DNA from: Rhizobium sophorae
GTDB lineage: Bacteria; Pseudomonadota; Alphaproteobacteria; Rhizobiales; Rhizobiaceae
Direction: 5' to 3'
DNA length: 64,000 nucleotides
Assembly: GCF_013087515.1 (NCBI RefSeq)
Contig: NZ_JABFCN010000022.1
Span: 62,001-126,000 of the forward strand
Positions 1 to 8,781 of the stretch are shown here, in pieces. The notes under the pieces were generated by a model, which ran no database searches, was not told the origin of the DNA, and saw only the letters and a list, made by a program, of their open reading frames with translations. Every line of letters starts with the position of its first letter. Position 1 is the first letter of the stretch. The translations under genes were made by a program, and so were the position numbers.

Positions 1-687
1 GCGGCGGGAGGCCCGCGCCGCAACCGGCAGCCCCTGATAGAGCCGCTTCTGCGCTTCGACGATGATGACGCCCGAAAAGGCCGGCCAAAGCGTTCGGCCG
101 ATCCGCTCGAAGGCGCGCCGCAGGCGCAGGATGGTTCTGAGCTTCGAGGGCGGGAAGAACAGCGCTTCAGCCGTCGCGCCCGGCGTGAAGTTCGTCTCGC
201 GCAGCAGATTTGTCAGCTGACCGCGAGAATAGGGCCGGCCCGAACCGAAGGGCGTATGCTCCATGCGTGCCCAGACGCCGCGCCGATTCGGCACGACGAT
301 GACCAGCCGTCCGCCCGGCGCCAGCACCCGCCAGAGTTCCTTCAGCGTCTCGCGCGGGCTTTCGGCGAATTCCAGCGAATGCACCATCAGCACCCGGTCG
401 ATCGAGGAATCCGGCAGCGGCAGTTCCTCGTCGAAGACAAGCGCAGTCGTCGAAAGCGAACCCATTGGCCAGTTCACCGCGCCCTGCCCGGCCGGCATAA
501 AAGCGAAGGTGCGCTCGGTATCGGCCTGGAAGCGGTCGAGGAAGGGCACGGCGTAACCGAGACCGACCAGACGCTCCTGCGGCAGCCGCACCCAGAGCGA
601 GGACAGCGCCATGGCGATCGACTGCTCGGCAAGACGTCCGAGCTCGGAATGATAAAACTGGCGTAAGTCGACGATATCGGCGTGCAT
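1..687 (-). CDS. Class I SAM-dependent methyltransferase, C-terminus beyond window
   Basis: The frame is open from an ATG at 687 to the left edge, so at least 229 residues are visible and the C-terminus is missing. A motif-I-like stretch GLGYAVPFL lies at residues 42-50. A downstream segment LEFAESPRETLKELWRVL followed by APGGRLVIVVPN (about 105-133) is the usual post-motif II/III region of Methyltransf_11-type enzymes. It should transfer a methyl group from S-adenosylmethionine; the acceptor cannot be told. The gene is divergent from gloB, with about 90 bp between the two starts. No signal peptide is seen, so it is probably cytosolic. Family assignment is fairly sure, substrate unknown. Confidence 0.8.
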   Translation of the reverse strand, partial: MHADIVDLRQFYHSELGRLAEQSIAMALSSLWVRLPQERLVGLGYAVPFLDRFQADTERTFAFMPAGQGAVNWPMGSLSTTALVFDEELPLPDSSIDRVLMVHSLEFAESPRETLKELWRVLAPGGRLVIVVPNRRGVWARMEHTPFGSGRPYSRGQLTNLLRETNFTPGATAEALFFPPSKLRTILRLRRAFERIGRTLWPAFSGVIIVEAQKRLYQGLPVAARASRR

Positions 688-776
688 CTCGACAAATGTT
701 ATCAGCGGGCGGTTGGACTTCAAGGCCGGAACCTCTACATTTCCGCGAGACTCCTGGGATAAGGGATTATTGAACG

Positions 777-1547
777 ATGAAACCTTTGGAATTAGACGTT
801 TTTCTCTGCCGCACCGACAATTTCGGCGTTCTCGTGCACGATCCGGAGACAGGCTTTACCGCGGCGATCGATGCGCCGGAGGAGGCGCCGATTCTGGAAG
901 CGGCGACACGTCGCGGCTGGAAAATCACCCATATCTTCACCACTCATCATCACACCGACCATGTCACAGCCAACCTGGCGCTGAAGGAACAGTTCGGCTG
1001 CGAGATCATCGGCCCGATCAACGAGGCCATTGCCATTCCCGGCCTCGATCGGACGATGGGCGATGGTGACAGCTTCCTTTTTGGCGACCACACGGTCAAC
1101 GTCATCGAGACGCCCGGCCACACCGCCGGCCACATCTGCTATCACTTCGTCGATGATAAGCTCCTCTTTGCCGCTGACACGCTGTTTGCGCTCGGCTGCG
1201 GCCGGCTGTTCGAACGCCCGGCCGCCGACATGTGGCATTCCCTGCAGAAACTCGCCGTGCTGCCCGATGAGACCGCCATCTATTTCGGCCATGAATACAC
1301 ATTGTCCAATGCCCGCTTCGCGCTGACCGTCGATCCCGACAATGAGCGACTGAAGAACCGCGCTGCCGAGATCGAGGCCTTGCGCGCCGACGGCAAATTC
1401 ACCATCCCGACGACGCTGGGGCTGGAAAAGGAAACCAACCCGTTTCTGCGCGCCGCCGATCCTGCGATCCGCCGCAATCTGCTGATGGAAGGCAAGACCA
1501 ACGAGGAAGTCTTTGCAGAGATCCGCAAGCGCAAGGACCATTTCTGA
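777..1547 (+). CDS. gloB: Hydroxyacylglutathione hydrolase (glyoxalase II)
   Basis: A 256-residue metallo-beta-lactamase-fold enzyme that hydrolyses S-D-lactoylglutathione to glutathione and D-lactate, the second step of methylglyoxal detoxification in the cytosol. The metal-binding signature THHHTDH is at residues 56-62. TPGHTAGH, the [14 protein letters not shown] segment and a late FGHEYT motif supply the remaining ligands and the glyoxalase II substrate loop. Length is normal for the family. The TGA stop overlaps the ATG of the following cupin gene by one base, so the two are translationally coupled. Confidence is high because both halves of the family signature are present. Confidence 0.95.
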   Translation: MKPLELDVFLCRTDNFGVLVHDPETGFTAAIDAPEEAPILEAATRRGWKITHIFTTHHHTDHVTANLALKEQFGCEIIGPINEAIAIPGLDRTMGDGDSFLFGDHTVNVIETPGHTAGHICYHFVDDKLLFAADTLFALGCGRLFERPAADMWHSLQKLAVLPDETAIYFGHEYTLSNARFALTVDPDNERLKNRAAEIEALRADGKFTIPTTLGLEKETNPFLRAADPAIRRNLLMEGKTNEEVFAEIRKRKDHF

Positions 1548-1969
1548 TGTCGCCTGAGGACATCATCCGCGAACTCGGCATGCAGCCGCATCCCGAAGGT
1601 GGCTGGTACGTGCAGACGTTCCGCGATACGGCGGGCGGAGAACGCGGCCATTCGACGGCGATCTATTATCTGCTGGCCAGGGGGCAGCGTTCGCACTGGC
1701 ATCGTGTCCATGATGCGGCGGAGGTCTGGCATTACTACGCCGGCGCGCCGCTCTCGCTGCATCGGTCGGAAGACGGAACGGCAAGCGAGACCCTGACGCT
1801 CGGAACGAATCTTCCTGCCGGCGAGCGGCCGCAAGCAATCATTCCCGCCAATTGGTGGCAATCGGCCGAAACCCTTGGCGATTTCACCCTGGTCGGCTGC
1901 ACTGTCTCACCCGGCTTTGAATTTTCGAGCTTCGAGATGGCGCCGCCCGGTTGGAAGCCAGGCGGTTAA
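1547..1969 (+). CDS. Cupin-fold protein, DUF985 family
   Basis: A 140-residue protein of the DUF985 cupin family. It begins with the typical ELGMQPHPEGGWYVQTFRD segment (about residues 9-27). The conserved SHWHRVHDAAEVWHYYAG metal-cupin motif is near residues 49-66, and a second cupin strand with LVGCTVSPGFEFSSFEM lies near the C-terminus. Relatives are small single-domain beta-barrels of uncertain activity; a sugar isomerase or epimerase-like role has been suggested for the fold but cannot be assigned here. It overlaps gloB by one base and probably depends on it for translation. No signal peptide is visible. Confidence 0.85.
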   Translation: MSPEDIIRELGMQPHPEGGWYVQTFRDTAGGERGHSTAIYYLLARGQRSHWHRVHDAAEVWHYYAGAPLSLHRSEDGTASETLTLGTNLPAGERPQAIIPANWWQSAETLGDFTLVGCTVSPGFEFSSFEMAPPGWKPGG

Positions 1970-1972
1970 AGC

Positions 1973-2863
1973 CTATGCTGCAACCGCAGGCTGCGCCGGA
2001 GTTTTGCGGCGAAACATGTCCCGGGCGGCCAGCGCTGCTCCGCCGGTGACGAGCAGGCAGGCGAGAGCAATGCGCCAGCTCGGCTCGGCAAATCCGAACA
2101 GCACCAGAATAAGCGTCGAAAGCAGGGGTGCAGCATAACTTGCCGCGCCGAGAATCTGGATATCGCCGTTCTTGACGCCGTAATCCCACGCGTAGAAGGC
2201 AGCACCGACCGGAAAGAGCCCGAGCCCGGCGACGGCGACCCATTCGAAAGTCGTTTCCGGCCAGACGGTCGCCTCAAGGCCGAGATGGCAGAAGAGCGAC
2301 AGGATGGAGGTCGCAAGGCAGAAGCCGGTGACGACATCCGTGGAGACGGCGTCGAAACGCCGCGTCAGCAGTGAATAGCCGGACCATGTGAAGGCGCAGA
2401 GAAAGGCAGCACCGTAACCAATGGCATAGGCGCCGTCGAACTCGATGCCGTTGCGGCTAACGATCAGGAAGGTGCCGCAAAGCCCGGCAAGCGCACCTGC
2501 CACATGATACCAGCGCAACCGTTCGCCCGGCAGCAGCGCCGAACCGACGACGATCAGCAGTGGCCAGAGATAGGCGATCAGCCCCGCCTCCACCGCCGGC
2601 GCGTTCCGGAGCGCGGTAAAATAGAGGAAGTGATAACCGAACAGCCCCATAATGCCTGTTATCCAGACCTTGGCCGGCTGCTTCAGCAGCGCCAGCCGCG
2701 AGGGATTGAGGATCAGCACGACGAGGCCGGGAATGCTGCCGATCGCAAAGCAGACGGCTGAAAGCTGGAACGGCGGCATCTTGCCGGAGGCGGTCGTGAA
2801 CAACGCCAGGAACGACCACATCAGAATGGCCGTAAAACCGATCAACGTCGCGCGAAGCTTCAC
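1973..2863 (-). CDS. DMT-superfamily exporter (EamA; YddG-like)
   Basis: A 296-residue inner-membrane protein with about ten hydrophobic segments in two EamA repeats. The N-terminal [16 protein letters not shown] and the central segment [21 protein letters not shown] resemble the aromatic amino-acid exporter YddG of enterobacteria, which makes amino-acid or metabolite efflux the best guess. The gene is convergent with the cupin gene; the two stop codons are 3 bases apart. The upstream neighbour on the same strand is the DUF3108 gene, with a 30-bp gap. Family membership is clear; the substrate is inference. Confidence 0.85.
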   Translation of the reverse strand: MKLRATLIGFTAILMWSFLALFTTASGKMPPFQLSAVCFAIGSIPGLVVLILNPSRLALLKQPAKVWITGIMGLFGYHFLYFTALRNAPAVEAGLIAYLWPLLIVVGSALLPGERLRWYHVAGALAGLCGTFLIVSRNGIEFDGAYAIGYGAAFLCAFTWSGYSLLTRRFDAVSTDVVTGFCLATSILSLFCHLGLEATVWPETTFEWVAVAGLGLFPVGAAFYAWDYGVKNGDIQILGAASYAAPLLSTLILVLFGFAEPSWRIALACLLVTGGAALAARDMFRRKTPAQPAVAA

Positions 2864-2893
2864 CTGTCCCCCTTCACGAAGGCAGAAGCCCCG

Positions 2894-3676
2894 TCAGCTG
2901 TTGCTGCCGTATTTGACGGCAGTGATCGTCACCATTCCATATTCGGTTGGAATGCGCACATAGACAGGAGCGTATACATTTGCCGCGTCCGACTTGGCAA
3001 ACCAGATTTCCATGCGGTTGCTCTTGCTAAGATAGTCGATGTCCTTGCGGCCCTTCTTGTAGCCCGAGCGCGGTACGAAGCGCACGCTGCAGACGGTCGC
3101 CTTGCCCTTGAAGCCATTGGTGGAAAAATCCTCGTCGCCCTTCGGCGACAGCACCAGATCCATGCGCGTCTCGCCGTCGAAGATCGGCAGCGTCTGCGAG
3201 CAGACCTTGGTATCGCCGGTGAAGACCAGACCGGAGATCGGATCGAGCACCGAGCGCATGTCGCGCGGCGTGACGTCGATCCAGTTCTTCGGACGCTTCG
3301 GCATCGGTGTGGTCGTCGCCGAGATGATGTTGCCGTTGCGGTAGCTGACCTCGTAGACGCGGGCCTTCCTCTTGCCGCTCTTGTAGTAGAGCGAATATTT
3401 CGACGCCTGCAGCTTATTCTTGCGCACGACGCCGGTGACGCTGGTCTTGGCCGAAATCGTCGTGACGAGATCGGCAAGACCGGCAGAATTGATGTCGCCG
3501 GCGATCTTGTAGCTGTGATCGTCCTCGATCTGCGTCAGGAACGCGGCGCGCGCGATCGGCAGGCCGGCGAGCGCCACCCGGTATTCCGTCCGATGCTGGA
3601 TTTCGGCCGCCGATGCCGGTATGGCAAGAAGTGCGGCGATGGCCGAAATGAAAATCCGTCTGCCCGAATGAGCCAT
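2894..3676 (-). CDS. Exported DUF3108 domain protein
   Basis: A 260-residue protein with a cleavable signal peptide ([24 protein letters not shown], shown here in parts: charged start, hydrophobic core, ASAA cleavage site). The mature part is rich in beta strands and follows the DUF3108 pattern, starting [20 protein letters not shown] and ending with [14 protein letters not shown]. Function is unknown; the protein is predicted to be periplasmic. The frame stays open further upstream, but that extension would run over rpmB on the opposite strand. The ATG at 3676, directly before the signal peptide, is therefore chosen. It is divergent from rpmB, as is common in Rhizobiales. Confidence 0.85.
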   Translation of the reverse strand: MAHSGRRIFISAIAALLAIPASAAEIQHRTEYRVALAGLPIARAAFLTQIEDDHSYKIAGDINSAGLADLVTTISAKTSVTGVVRKNKLQASKYSLYYKSGKRKARVYEVSYRNGNIISATTTPMPKRPKNWIDVTPRDMRSVLDPISGLVFTGDTKVCSQTLPIFDGETRMDLVLSPKGDEDFSTNGFKGKATVCSVRFVPRSGYKKGRKDIDYLSKSNRMEIWFAKSDAANVYAPVYVRIPTEYGMVTITAVKYGSNS

Positions 3677-3919
3677 GGAAAAAAGCCTTGTCTTGCTGCG
3701 CGCTGGCAGGCCCTTGCTGAGCGCTCTATACTCCTGCCGCGAAGGGAAGAAAACAGCAGCTTTTTGACAGAATTGCGGGAAAGGCCAAGGTTTGGCTTGA
3801 CGCGAGCAGCCTGTCTGACTATAGAACCGCAACTTTCCAATCATGCCCGTTGGATTGCGCGCCTGGCTTTGCCGGGAATGGCAATTCGATGGCCCGAGAA
3901 AAACAAGAATAGGTGTTCC

Positions 3920-4219
3920 ATGTCCCGCGTGTGCGAATTGACCGGCAAGGCCGTCCTGACTGGTAACAATGTCAGCCATGCCAACAACAAGACCAAGCGC
4001 CGGTTCCTGCCGAACCTGTGCCAGGTAACGCTGATTTCCGACGCTCTCAACCAGCGTTATCGTCTTCGCGTTTCGGCTGCCGCTCTTCGCTCCGTCGAGC
4101 ATCGTGGCGGTCTCGATGCCTTCCTGCTGAAGGCCAGCGAAAGCGAACTGTCGATGCGCGCTCGCCTGCTGCGCCGTCAGATCGCCAAGAAGACCGCTGA
4201 AGCCGCTGCTGCTGCGTAA
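3920..4219 (+). CDS. rpmB: 50S ribosomal protein L28
   Basis: A 99-residue basic protein of the large ribosomal subunit. The N-terminus [20 protein letters not shown] and the following [15 protein letters not shown] are the L28 signature. The family's CxxC zinc ribbon is absent, as in many alphaproteobacteria. An alanine-rich C-terminal tail is usual in this class. The frame is open upstream, but the ATG at 3920 matches the conserved L28 start. A strong hairpin with a T-run at 4247-4282 ends the transcript. Confidence is very high. Confidence 0.97.
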   Translation: MSRVCELTGKAVLTGNNVSHANNKTKRRFLPNLCQVTLISDALNQRYRLRVSAAALRSVEHRGGLDAFLLKASESELSMRARLLRRQIAKKTAEAAAAA

Positions 4220-4246
4220 GCTTCTGCCCTTCTTTCATACGGCTTC

Positions 4247-4285
4247 AAAAGGCTTGAACGGATAATACCGGACAAGCCTTTTGCT
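4247..4285 (+). terminator. Rho-independent terminator of rpmB
   Basis: A perfect 10-bp inverted repeat (AAAAGGCTTG at 4247-4256, CAAGCCTTTT at 4273-4282) encloses a loop that contains a further 3-bp CGG/CCG pairing. The 3' arm ends in a T-run. It lies 28 bases after the rpmB stop and before the yhhQ leader. Confidence 0.8.
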
Positions 4286-4305
4286 TTGCCGGTTTGCTCC
4301 TCCAA

Positions 4306-4336
4306 CTGGTGGCATCACCCAGGATAAAAAAATGCT
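4306..4336 (+). promoter_or_regulatory. Candidate preQ1-type pseudoknot at the yhhQ start codon
   Basis: CTGG (4306-4309) can pair with CCAG (4319-4322). GCAT (4312-4315) in the loop can pair with ATGC (4332-4335), which contains the start codon. The two helices are joined by the A-rich stretch GATAAAAAA (4323-4331). This is the layout of an H-type pseudoknot like the class I preQ1 riboswitch, and the CACCC plus ATAAAAAA segments resemble that class. Helix 1 is only 4 bp and the second loop is shorter than in known members. A simple GGTG/CACC hairpin competes. Assignment is therefore tentative. Confidence 0.35.
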
Positions 4337-4967
4337 GAAGATCCGCTATACCGTTGCCTATGTCGCGCTGATGACGCTCGTCGTCGTCGCCTCCAACTTC
4401 CTTGTCCAGTTTCCGCTGAACGCCGAAGTCGCCGGCATCAACCTTGCCGACATCCTGACCTGGGGCGCTTTCTCCTATCCGATCGCTTTCCTGATCACCG
4501 ATCTGACCAACCGCCAGTTCGGCCCGCAGGCAGCCCGCAAGGTCGTCTTTGCCGGCTTCGCCGTCGGCGTGACGCTGTCCTTCTTCACCTCGGTGCCGCG
4601 CATCGCCATCGCCTCCGGTTCGGCCTATCTCGCCGGCCAACTGCTCGATATCGCCGTCTTCAACCGCCTTCGCCGCCAGGCCTGGTGGCGCGCGCCGCTG
4701 GTCGGTTCGCTAATCGGCTCGGCGCTCGATACGGTGATGTTCTTCTCGCTGTCCTTCGCCGCGTTCTTCGTCTTCCTCGGCCCGAACGACCCCTTTGCGC
4801 TGGAAGCAGCCCCCATCCTCGGCGTCTTCGCCACCGAGGCTCCGCGCTGGATCTCTTGGGCGATCGGCGATTTCGCCGTGAAGATGATCGTCGGCCTCAT
4901 CATGCTGCTGCCCTATGGCGCACTGATGAATGTGCTGCGGCCGATGCAGGCCGCTCGCGCCAGCTAA
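4332..4967 (+). CDS. yhhQ: VUT-family queuosine precursor transporter
   Basis: A 211-residue inner-membrane protein with about six hydrophobic segments. It matches the YhhQ/VUT (vitamin uptake-like) family, which imports the queuosine precursors preQ0/preQ1. Characteristic parts are NFLVQFPLN near the start, the acidic ITDLTNRQFG motif (about residue 54), the SFFTS segment and GSALDTVMFF. The ATG at 4332 is chosen because AGGA lies 7 bases upstream; an earlier in-frame ATG at 4281 falls inside the rpmB terminator. The stop is 6 bases from that of the convergent kinase gene. The leader may carry a ligand-sensing structure. Confidence 0.88.
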   Translation: MLKIRYTVAYVALMTLVVVASNFLVQFPLNAEVAGINLADILTWGAFSYPIAFLITDLTNRQFGPQAARKVVFAGFAVGVTLSFFTSVPRIAIASGSAYLAGQLLDIAVFNRLRRQAWWRAPLVGSLIGSALDTVMFFSLSFAAFFVFLGPNDPFALEAAPILGVFATEAPRWISWAIGDFAVKMIVGLIMLLPYGALMNVLRPMQAARAS

Positions 4968-4973
4968 TTGAAG

Positions 4974-5540
4974 CTACAGACGCCGCCGGACCGCTCCGGC
5001 GGCGATCGCGGGATGCAGCAGAGCCTCTGCAACCAGATCGTCGATATCTCGTGACGAATCGAGCCGCAACACCGGCGCCGTCTGCGTTTCCAGCCATTGT
5101 TCATGCGCCGCAAGGCTGCGGCGTTCGGGACCGGCAGTGTCGTAGCTGGCGGCCCATTCGAGGAACTCCCCGCTTTTTACGGCCATGTCGCCACCGGGGC
5201 TGATTCTGTTTCCGTATCGGGCAATCTCCCGCGCAAGGATCCGCGCCATTCTAAGTTCGGGGTCGATCCTGAGGAACACGATCAGATCGTACAGCGGCTC
5301 AATCGGCCTTCCCCATTTCAGCGCCGACCCGGAGAGGATCCAGCCTTCATGCCGCGCCACCTCATCGAGCAACAGCCCGATGCGCTCGTCGGCATCCCTC
5401 GGCGTCGTGAACGGCGGATCGGTCGGCAGCCAGAAGAAATCGTCGGTGTCGAGATGGGCGATATCGAGCTTTTCGGCAAGCGCGCGGCCGAGCGATGTCG
5501 TGCCGGAACCGGACGCGCCCATGACATGGATATGCACCAT
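4974..5540 (-). CDS. Small P-loop kinase (adenylate kinase-like)
   Basis: A 188-residue soluble protein. It has a Walker A motif GASGSGTTSLG at about residues 8-18, a DTDDFFW acidic motif near 33 and the arginine-rich lid-like segment LARILAREIARYG near 115. This is the pattern of shikimate/adenylate kinase-like nucleotide-binding proteins annotated as AAA or topology-modulation kinases; the phosphate acceptor is unknown. The ATG at 5540 has a strong GGAGGG seven bases upstream. An open 20-residue extension to 5600 lacks this signal. The last codons overlap a GC-rich 10-bp hairpin at 4981-5004 that may end both convergent genes. Confidence 0.75.
   Translation of the reverse strand: MVHIHVMGASGSGTTSLGRALAEKLDIAHLDTDDFFWLPTDPPFTTPRDADERIGLLLDEVARHEGWILSGSALKWGRPIEPLYDLIVFLRIDPELRMARILAREIARYGNRISPGGDMAVKSGEFLEWAASYDTAGPERRSLAAHEQWLETQTAPVLRLDSSRDIDDLVAEALLHPAIAAGAVRRRL
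4981..5004. terminator. GC-rich hairpin between convergent genes
   Basis: CGCCGCCGGA (4981-4990) and TCCGGCGGCG (4995-5004) form a perfect 10-bp stem with a 4-base loop. It sits inside the last codons of the kinase gene and just after the yhhQ stop. There is no T-run, so it could be a terminator or simply an mRNA 3'-end stabiliser. Confidence 0.4.
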
Positions 5541-5612
5541 GAATTTCCCTCCGAAGGCTGCTTTGTCGATGCCGCGGGGGATAGCCGAGGCATATGACAT
5601 CGGTCTGACGCC

Positions 5613-5716
5613 TAGAGCATGTCGCGCAAAAGTGTGCAGCGGTTTTGCGACAACGACATGCGTAAAAACAAAGACCTAAAGCGCGACAAGCGAATCTGAA
5701 AGATCGCGACGCGCTA
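5613..5716 (+). repeat. Rhizobial intergenic repeat, family 1, copy A
   Basis: It begins TAGAGCATGTCGCGCAAAA, has the core AAAAGTGTGCAGCGGTTTT and ends in AAAAACAAAGACCTAAAGCGCG plus a short tail. The outer arms (GCATGTCG and CGACATGC) are inverted. Related copies lie at about 18169, 49864, 51960, 54063 and 61269. It resembles the rhizobial intergenic mosaic elements (RIME). Confidence 0.75.
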
Positions 5717-5758
5717 TAGAGCGCCGTACGTCCTTTCGGACGCACAAAGGACGCTCTA
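5717..5758. repeat. Intergenic palindromic repeat, family 2, copy A
   Basis: Outer arms TAGAGCG and CGCTCTA enclose an inner hairpin CGTCC-TTTC-GGACG and the sequence CACAAAGGA. It directly abuts the family 1 repeat. A second copy is at 11130-11172, where the outer arms change in a compensatory way (TACAGCG/CGCTGTA). This points to selection on structure or to movement as a unit. Confidence 0.7.
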
Positions 5759-5822
5759 ACATTTTGAACCTAGGCATCGTGCTTTCTGAAATCGATTCCG
5801 ATTTTCGGGCCGATGGCTAGGA

Positions 5823-6857
5823 TCAATTCCGCTTCCGGGAATTCGGTGCTGACCACGCGGCCTCTTCCGAAAGCCGGAATTCCAGCATCAGATTGCGCTG
5901 CAGGATCGAATGATTGTCGTCCGACACCAGAATGATACGGGTCGTGCCGTCGGCGGCCTGGAAAGCATCGAGCCCTTCCATATTGTCGATCTGCGAGTTG
6001 AAATTACCTTCCAGCAACAATTCGCCGTCAACGACGGCGCCGGGCCTGATATCGGCGCCCTTGATGCGCCGAAGGCGCATGCCGATGCCTTCGGCCATGT
6101 TGAAGCGGCGCTCCAGCAGCAGCAGGTCGCCGTTCGGTAGGAAGGCACCGTCGGTGATGTCGAAGCTGCCGTCCCGCTTAACCGAGAAACGCCCTTTCAG
6201 CGGCCCGCTGAGAATGGCCGCCAGCCGATTGCCGTCACTGTCGAGACCGCGTTCGGAGACGACGACCACGCCGCCCCGCAGCGGGCTGGATGCCGGCGCC
6301 ACGGTGATGGTTTCGATGCCGCGGTTGTCGTCCAGCATCTTTCGCGGGATGAGGATCGGCAGGGTGGCGATCGCTCCCGAGCCGGCAAAGCCAGGATCGG
6401 GATAGACATCGACGCGATGACCCTGCTCGAAGGAGACCAGGATCCGGTCGCCGTCAAGCGCCAGGCCCTCGGCATCCATATGTCCCTTGCCTTCGAAGCT
6501 GCGCCCGGCGCTGTTCTTCATCGGCGTGATCTCGACATCCGAAAGGCCGGAAAGCCTGCCCTTGACGTCGCGCTCGATGCTGCCGGTCAACCATTGGCCG
6601 GTATCGAGCACGACGACGAAATGTTTTTGGTCCGGCCGGAAACGGATGGAGGAGAGCGAGCCGAACAGCACTCTGCTGGAGACCATTTCCAGCCCTCCGA
6701 GAAATTCCAGCGATCCGAATTGCGTCTCCGAAGAGCCGATCCTGAAGTCGGATATTTGCCGGCTAATGACCGGCCCGTCGCCGGCCCATGACGAGGAAGC
6801 GCCGGCTGCGATGCAGAGAGCGATCGACGCCGCACGGCAGAGGCGCTTGACCGTCAT
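5823..6857 (-). CDS. Exported esterase-like phytase family protein
   Basis: A 344-residue protein with a signal peptide (MTVKRLCRAASIALCIAAG, cleavage near SSWAG). It has the beta-propeller pattern of the esterase-like/phytase-like domain: GLEMVSSRVLFGSLSSIRF near the start, GHMDAEGLALDGDRILVSFEQ in the middle, and NMEGLDAFQAADGTTRIILVSDDN near the end. Members of this family are periplasmic and of uncertain substrate; phosphoesterase activity is only suggested by name. The ATG at 6857 keeps the signal peptide and clears the cobT stop at 6871. An upstream start at 6932 would overlap cobT by about 60 bases. Confidence 0.8.
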   Translation of the reverse strand: MTVKRLCRAASIALCIAAGASSSWAGDGPVISRQISDFRIGSSETQFGSLEFLGGLEMVSSRVLFGSLSSIRFRPDQKHFVVVLDTGQWLTGSIERDVKGRLSGLSDVEITPMKNSAGRSFEGKGHMDAEGLALDGDRILVSFEQGHRVDVYPDPGFAGSGAIATLPILIPRKMLDDNRGIETITVAPASSPLRGGVVVVSERGLDSDGNRLAAILSGPLKGRFSVKRDGSFDITDGAFLPNGDLLLLERRFNMAEGIGMRLRRIKGADIRPGAVVDGELLLEGNFNSQIDNMEGLDAFQAADGTTRIILVSDDNHSILQRNLMLEFRLSEEAAWSAPNSRKRN

Positions 6858-6870
6858 TTTTCCAGCGGCG

Positions 6871-8769
6871 TCAGCCGGCACGGCGTATCCGGCCGCCGCG
6901 CGGCTGGGATTGATCTTCGAACAGTGAGGCAAGCTGCTCGGTCATCGCACCGGCAAGCTCGTCCGCGTCGACGATCGTCACGGCACGGCGATAGTAGCGT
7001 GTCACGTCGTGGCCGATGCCGATCGCCAGCAGTTCGACAGGCGAGCGCGTCTCGATCTGTTCGATGACGGCGCGCAGATGCCGCTCCAGATAATTGCCCG
7101 GATTGACCGACAGCGTCGAATCGTCCACCGGCGCGCCATCCGAGATCATCATCAGGATGCGCCGCTGCTCGCGGCGCGCGAGCAGGCGATTATGCGCCCA
7201 GATCAGCGCCTCGCCGTCGATATTTTCCTTGAGCAGGCCCTCGCGCATCATCAGCCCGAGATTGGCGCGCGCGCGCCGCCACGGCGCGTCGGCCGATTTA
7301 TAGATAATATGGCGCAGGTCGTTGAGGCGGCCAGGCGTCTGCGGCTTGCCGCCGGCAAGCCAGTTTTCACGCGCCTGCCCGCCCTTCCAGGCCTTGGTCG
7401 TAAAGCCCAGGATCTCGACCTTGACGCCGCAACGCTCCAGCGTGCGGGCGAGAATGTCGGCACAGGTGGCGGCAACCGTGATCGGCCGGCCGCGCATCGA
7501 GCCGGAATTGTCGATGAGCAGTGTAACGACGGTATCGCGGAACTGGGTGTCGCGCTCCATCTTGAAGGAGAGCGCCTGCATCGGATCGATGATGATGCGC
7601 TGCAGCCGGGCCGGATCGAGATAGCCCTCTTCCAGGTCGAAATCCCAGGAGCGGTTCTGCTGCGCCATCAGCCGGCGCTGCAGCCGGTTGGCGAGACGGC
7701 CGACGGCGCCCTGGAGATGCGCCAGCTGCTTGTCGAGGAAGGCGCGCAGGCGCTCCAGCTCGGCGGCGTCGCAAAGTTCTTCGGCGGTGATGATCTCGTC
7801 GAACTCTTCGGTAAAGACGTGATAATCGACTTTCTCGTTGAAATCGGCAAAAGGCGTGTTCGGCCGGCGGGTCTCGCCCGGCGTTTCGGAATCGTCCTCA
7901 CCCTCTTCCATCATGTCGTCGTCGGAGATTTCGGCGCCTTCGGTCTCGCCGTCCTCCATCTGCTCGTCGGCGACTTCACTGTCCTCGACGGGGGCGGCAT
8001 CGGTGCCGGCATCCTCATCGACCTCGTCCTGGTCCTGTTCGTCGCCGCTCGGCTGGTCTTCCTGCTCCGACTGGTCGTCATTGTCGGCGTCACTGTCGTC
8101 GTCGCCGTATTCCTCGGCCATTTCCATGGCCGACAGCATGTTGCGGATGACCTTGGCGAAGGCTTGCTGGTCGTTGATCGCGTTTGACAGGTTGTCGAGT
8201 TCGGACCCTGCCTTGTCCTCGATAAAGTCGCGCCAAAGGTCGAGCACCTTGCCGGCGGAGGCCGGCGGGCGCTGGCCGGTCAGCTTCTCGCGCACCATCA
8301 TCGCAACCGCTTCGCCGACCGGTGCGTCTTCCCGGCGCTCGATGCCAGTAAAATTCGCCTTGGAATATTTCTCTTCCGTCATGGAACGCAGGTTCGACGC
8401 CATGCCCTCCATGCGCAGCGCACCGATCGATTCGACGCGCGCCTGCTCGACCACATCAAAGATCGCCCGGGCGTCCGAGCCCTGCGGCGCCATCGTCGCA
8501 TGCACCTTCTCGTCATGGCAGGCGAGCCGCAGCGCCATCGAATCGCCGAGACCGCGGGTGACCGCCAGCTCATGCGCCGTCGGCCGCTTGGAAAGTTCCG
8601 GCAGCCGAATGCGCTCACCGGTCATCCCCGGCCGTTCATTGGCGAAGGTCACCTCGACGTCACCGTCGCCGGCGATCGAGCGCACGCAGCCGGTTATCGC
8701 CCGGCGCAATGGCTCGACGTCGACAGGCGCGCCGGGCTTTGCTTTCGAATTGTCACCGCGAGCTGCCAT
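6871..8769 (-). CDS. cobT: Cobaltochelatase subunit CobT
   Basis: A 632-residue subunit of the aerobic, ATP-dependent cobaltochelatase CobNST, which inserts cobalt into hydrogenobyrinic acid a,c-diamide during vitamin B12 synthesis. A very acidic linker (about residues 218-290, rich in D, E and Q) separates the N-terminal domain from a C-terminal von Willebrand A domain. The metal-ion site [13 protein letters not shown] (DxSxS) is near residue 415. CobT pairs with the AAA+ subunit CobS, encoded just upstream with a 12-base gap. The large CobN subunit is not in this window. Length and domain order are normal. Confidence 0.96.
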   Translation of the reverse strand: MAARGDNSKAKPGAPVDVEPLRRAITGCVRSIAGDGDVEVTFANERPGMTGERIRLPELSKRPTAHELAVTRGLGDSMALRLACHDEKVHATMAPQGSDARAIFDVVEQARVESIGALRMEGMASNLRSMTEEKYSKANFTGIERREDAPVGEAVAMMVREKLTGQRPPASAGKVLDLWRDFIEDKAGSELDNLSNAINDQQAFAKVIRNMLSAMEMAEEYGDDDSDADNDDQSEQEDQPSGDEQDQDEVDEDAGTDAAPVEDSEVADEQMEDGETEGAEISDDDMMEEGEDDSETPGETRRPNTPFADFNEKVDYHVFTEEFDEIITAEELCDAAELERLRAFLDKQLAHLQGAVGRLANRLQRRLMAQQNRSWDFDLEEGYLDPARLQRIIIDPMQALSFKMERDTQFRDTVVTLLIDNSGSMRGRPITVAATCADILARTLERCGVKVEILGFTTKAWKGGQARENWLAGGKPQTPGRLNDLRHIIYKSADAPWRRARANLGLMMREGLLKENIDGEALIWAHNRLLARREQRRILMMISDGAPVDDSTLSVNPGNYLERHLRAVIEQIETRSPVELLAIGIGHDVTRYYRRAVTIVDADELAGAMTEQLASLFEDQSQPRGGRIRRAG

Positions 8770-8781
8770 GATCGGTCGGTC

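Noticed and set aside
2894..4102. A 402-residue version of the DUF3108 protein
   Set aside because: The extra N-terminal 142 codons run over rpmB on the opposite strand and push the signal peptide into the middle of the protein; the ATG at 3676 is the better start.
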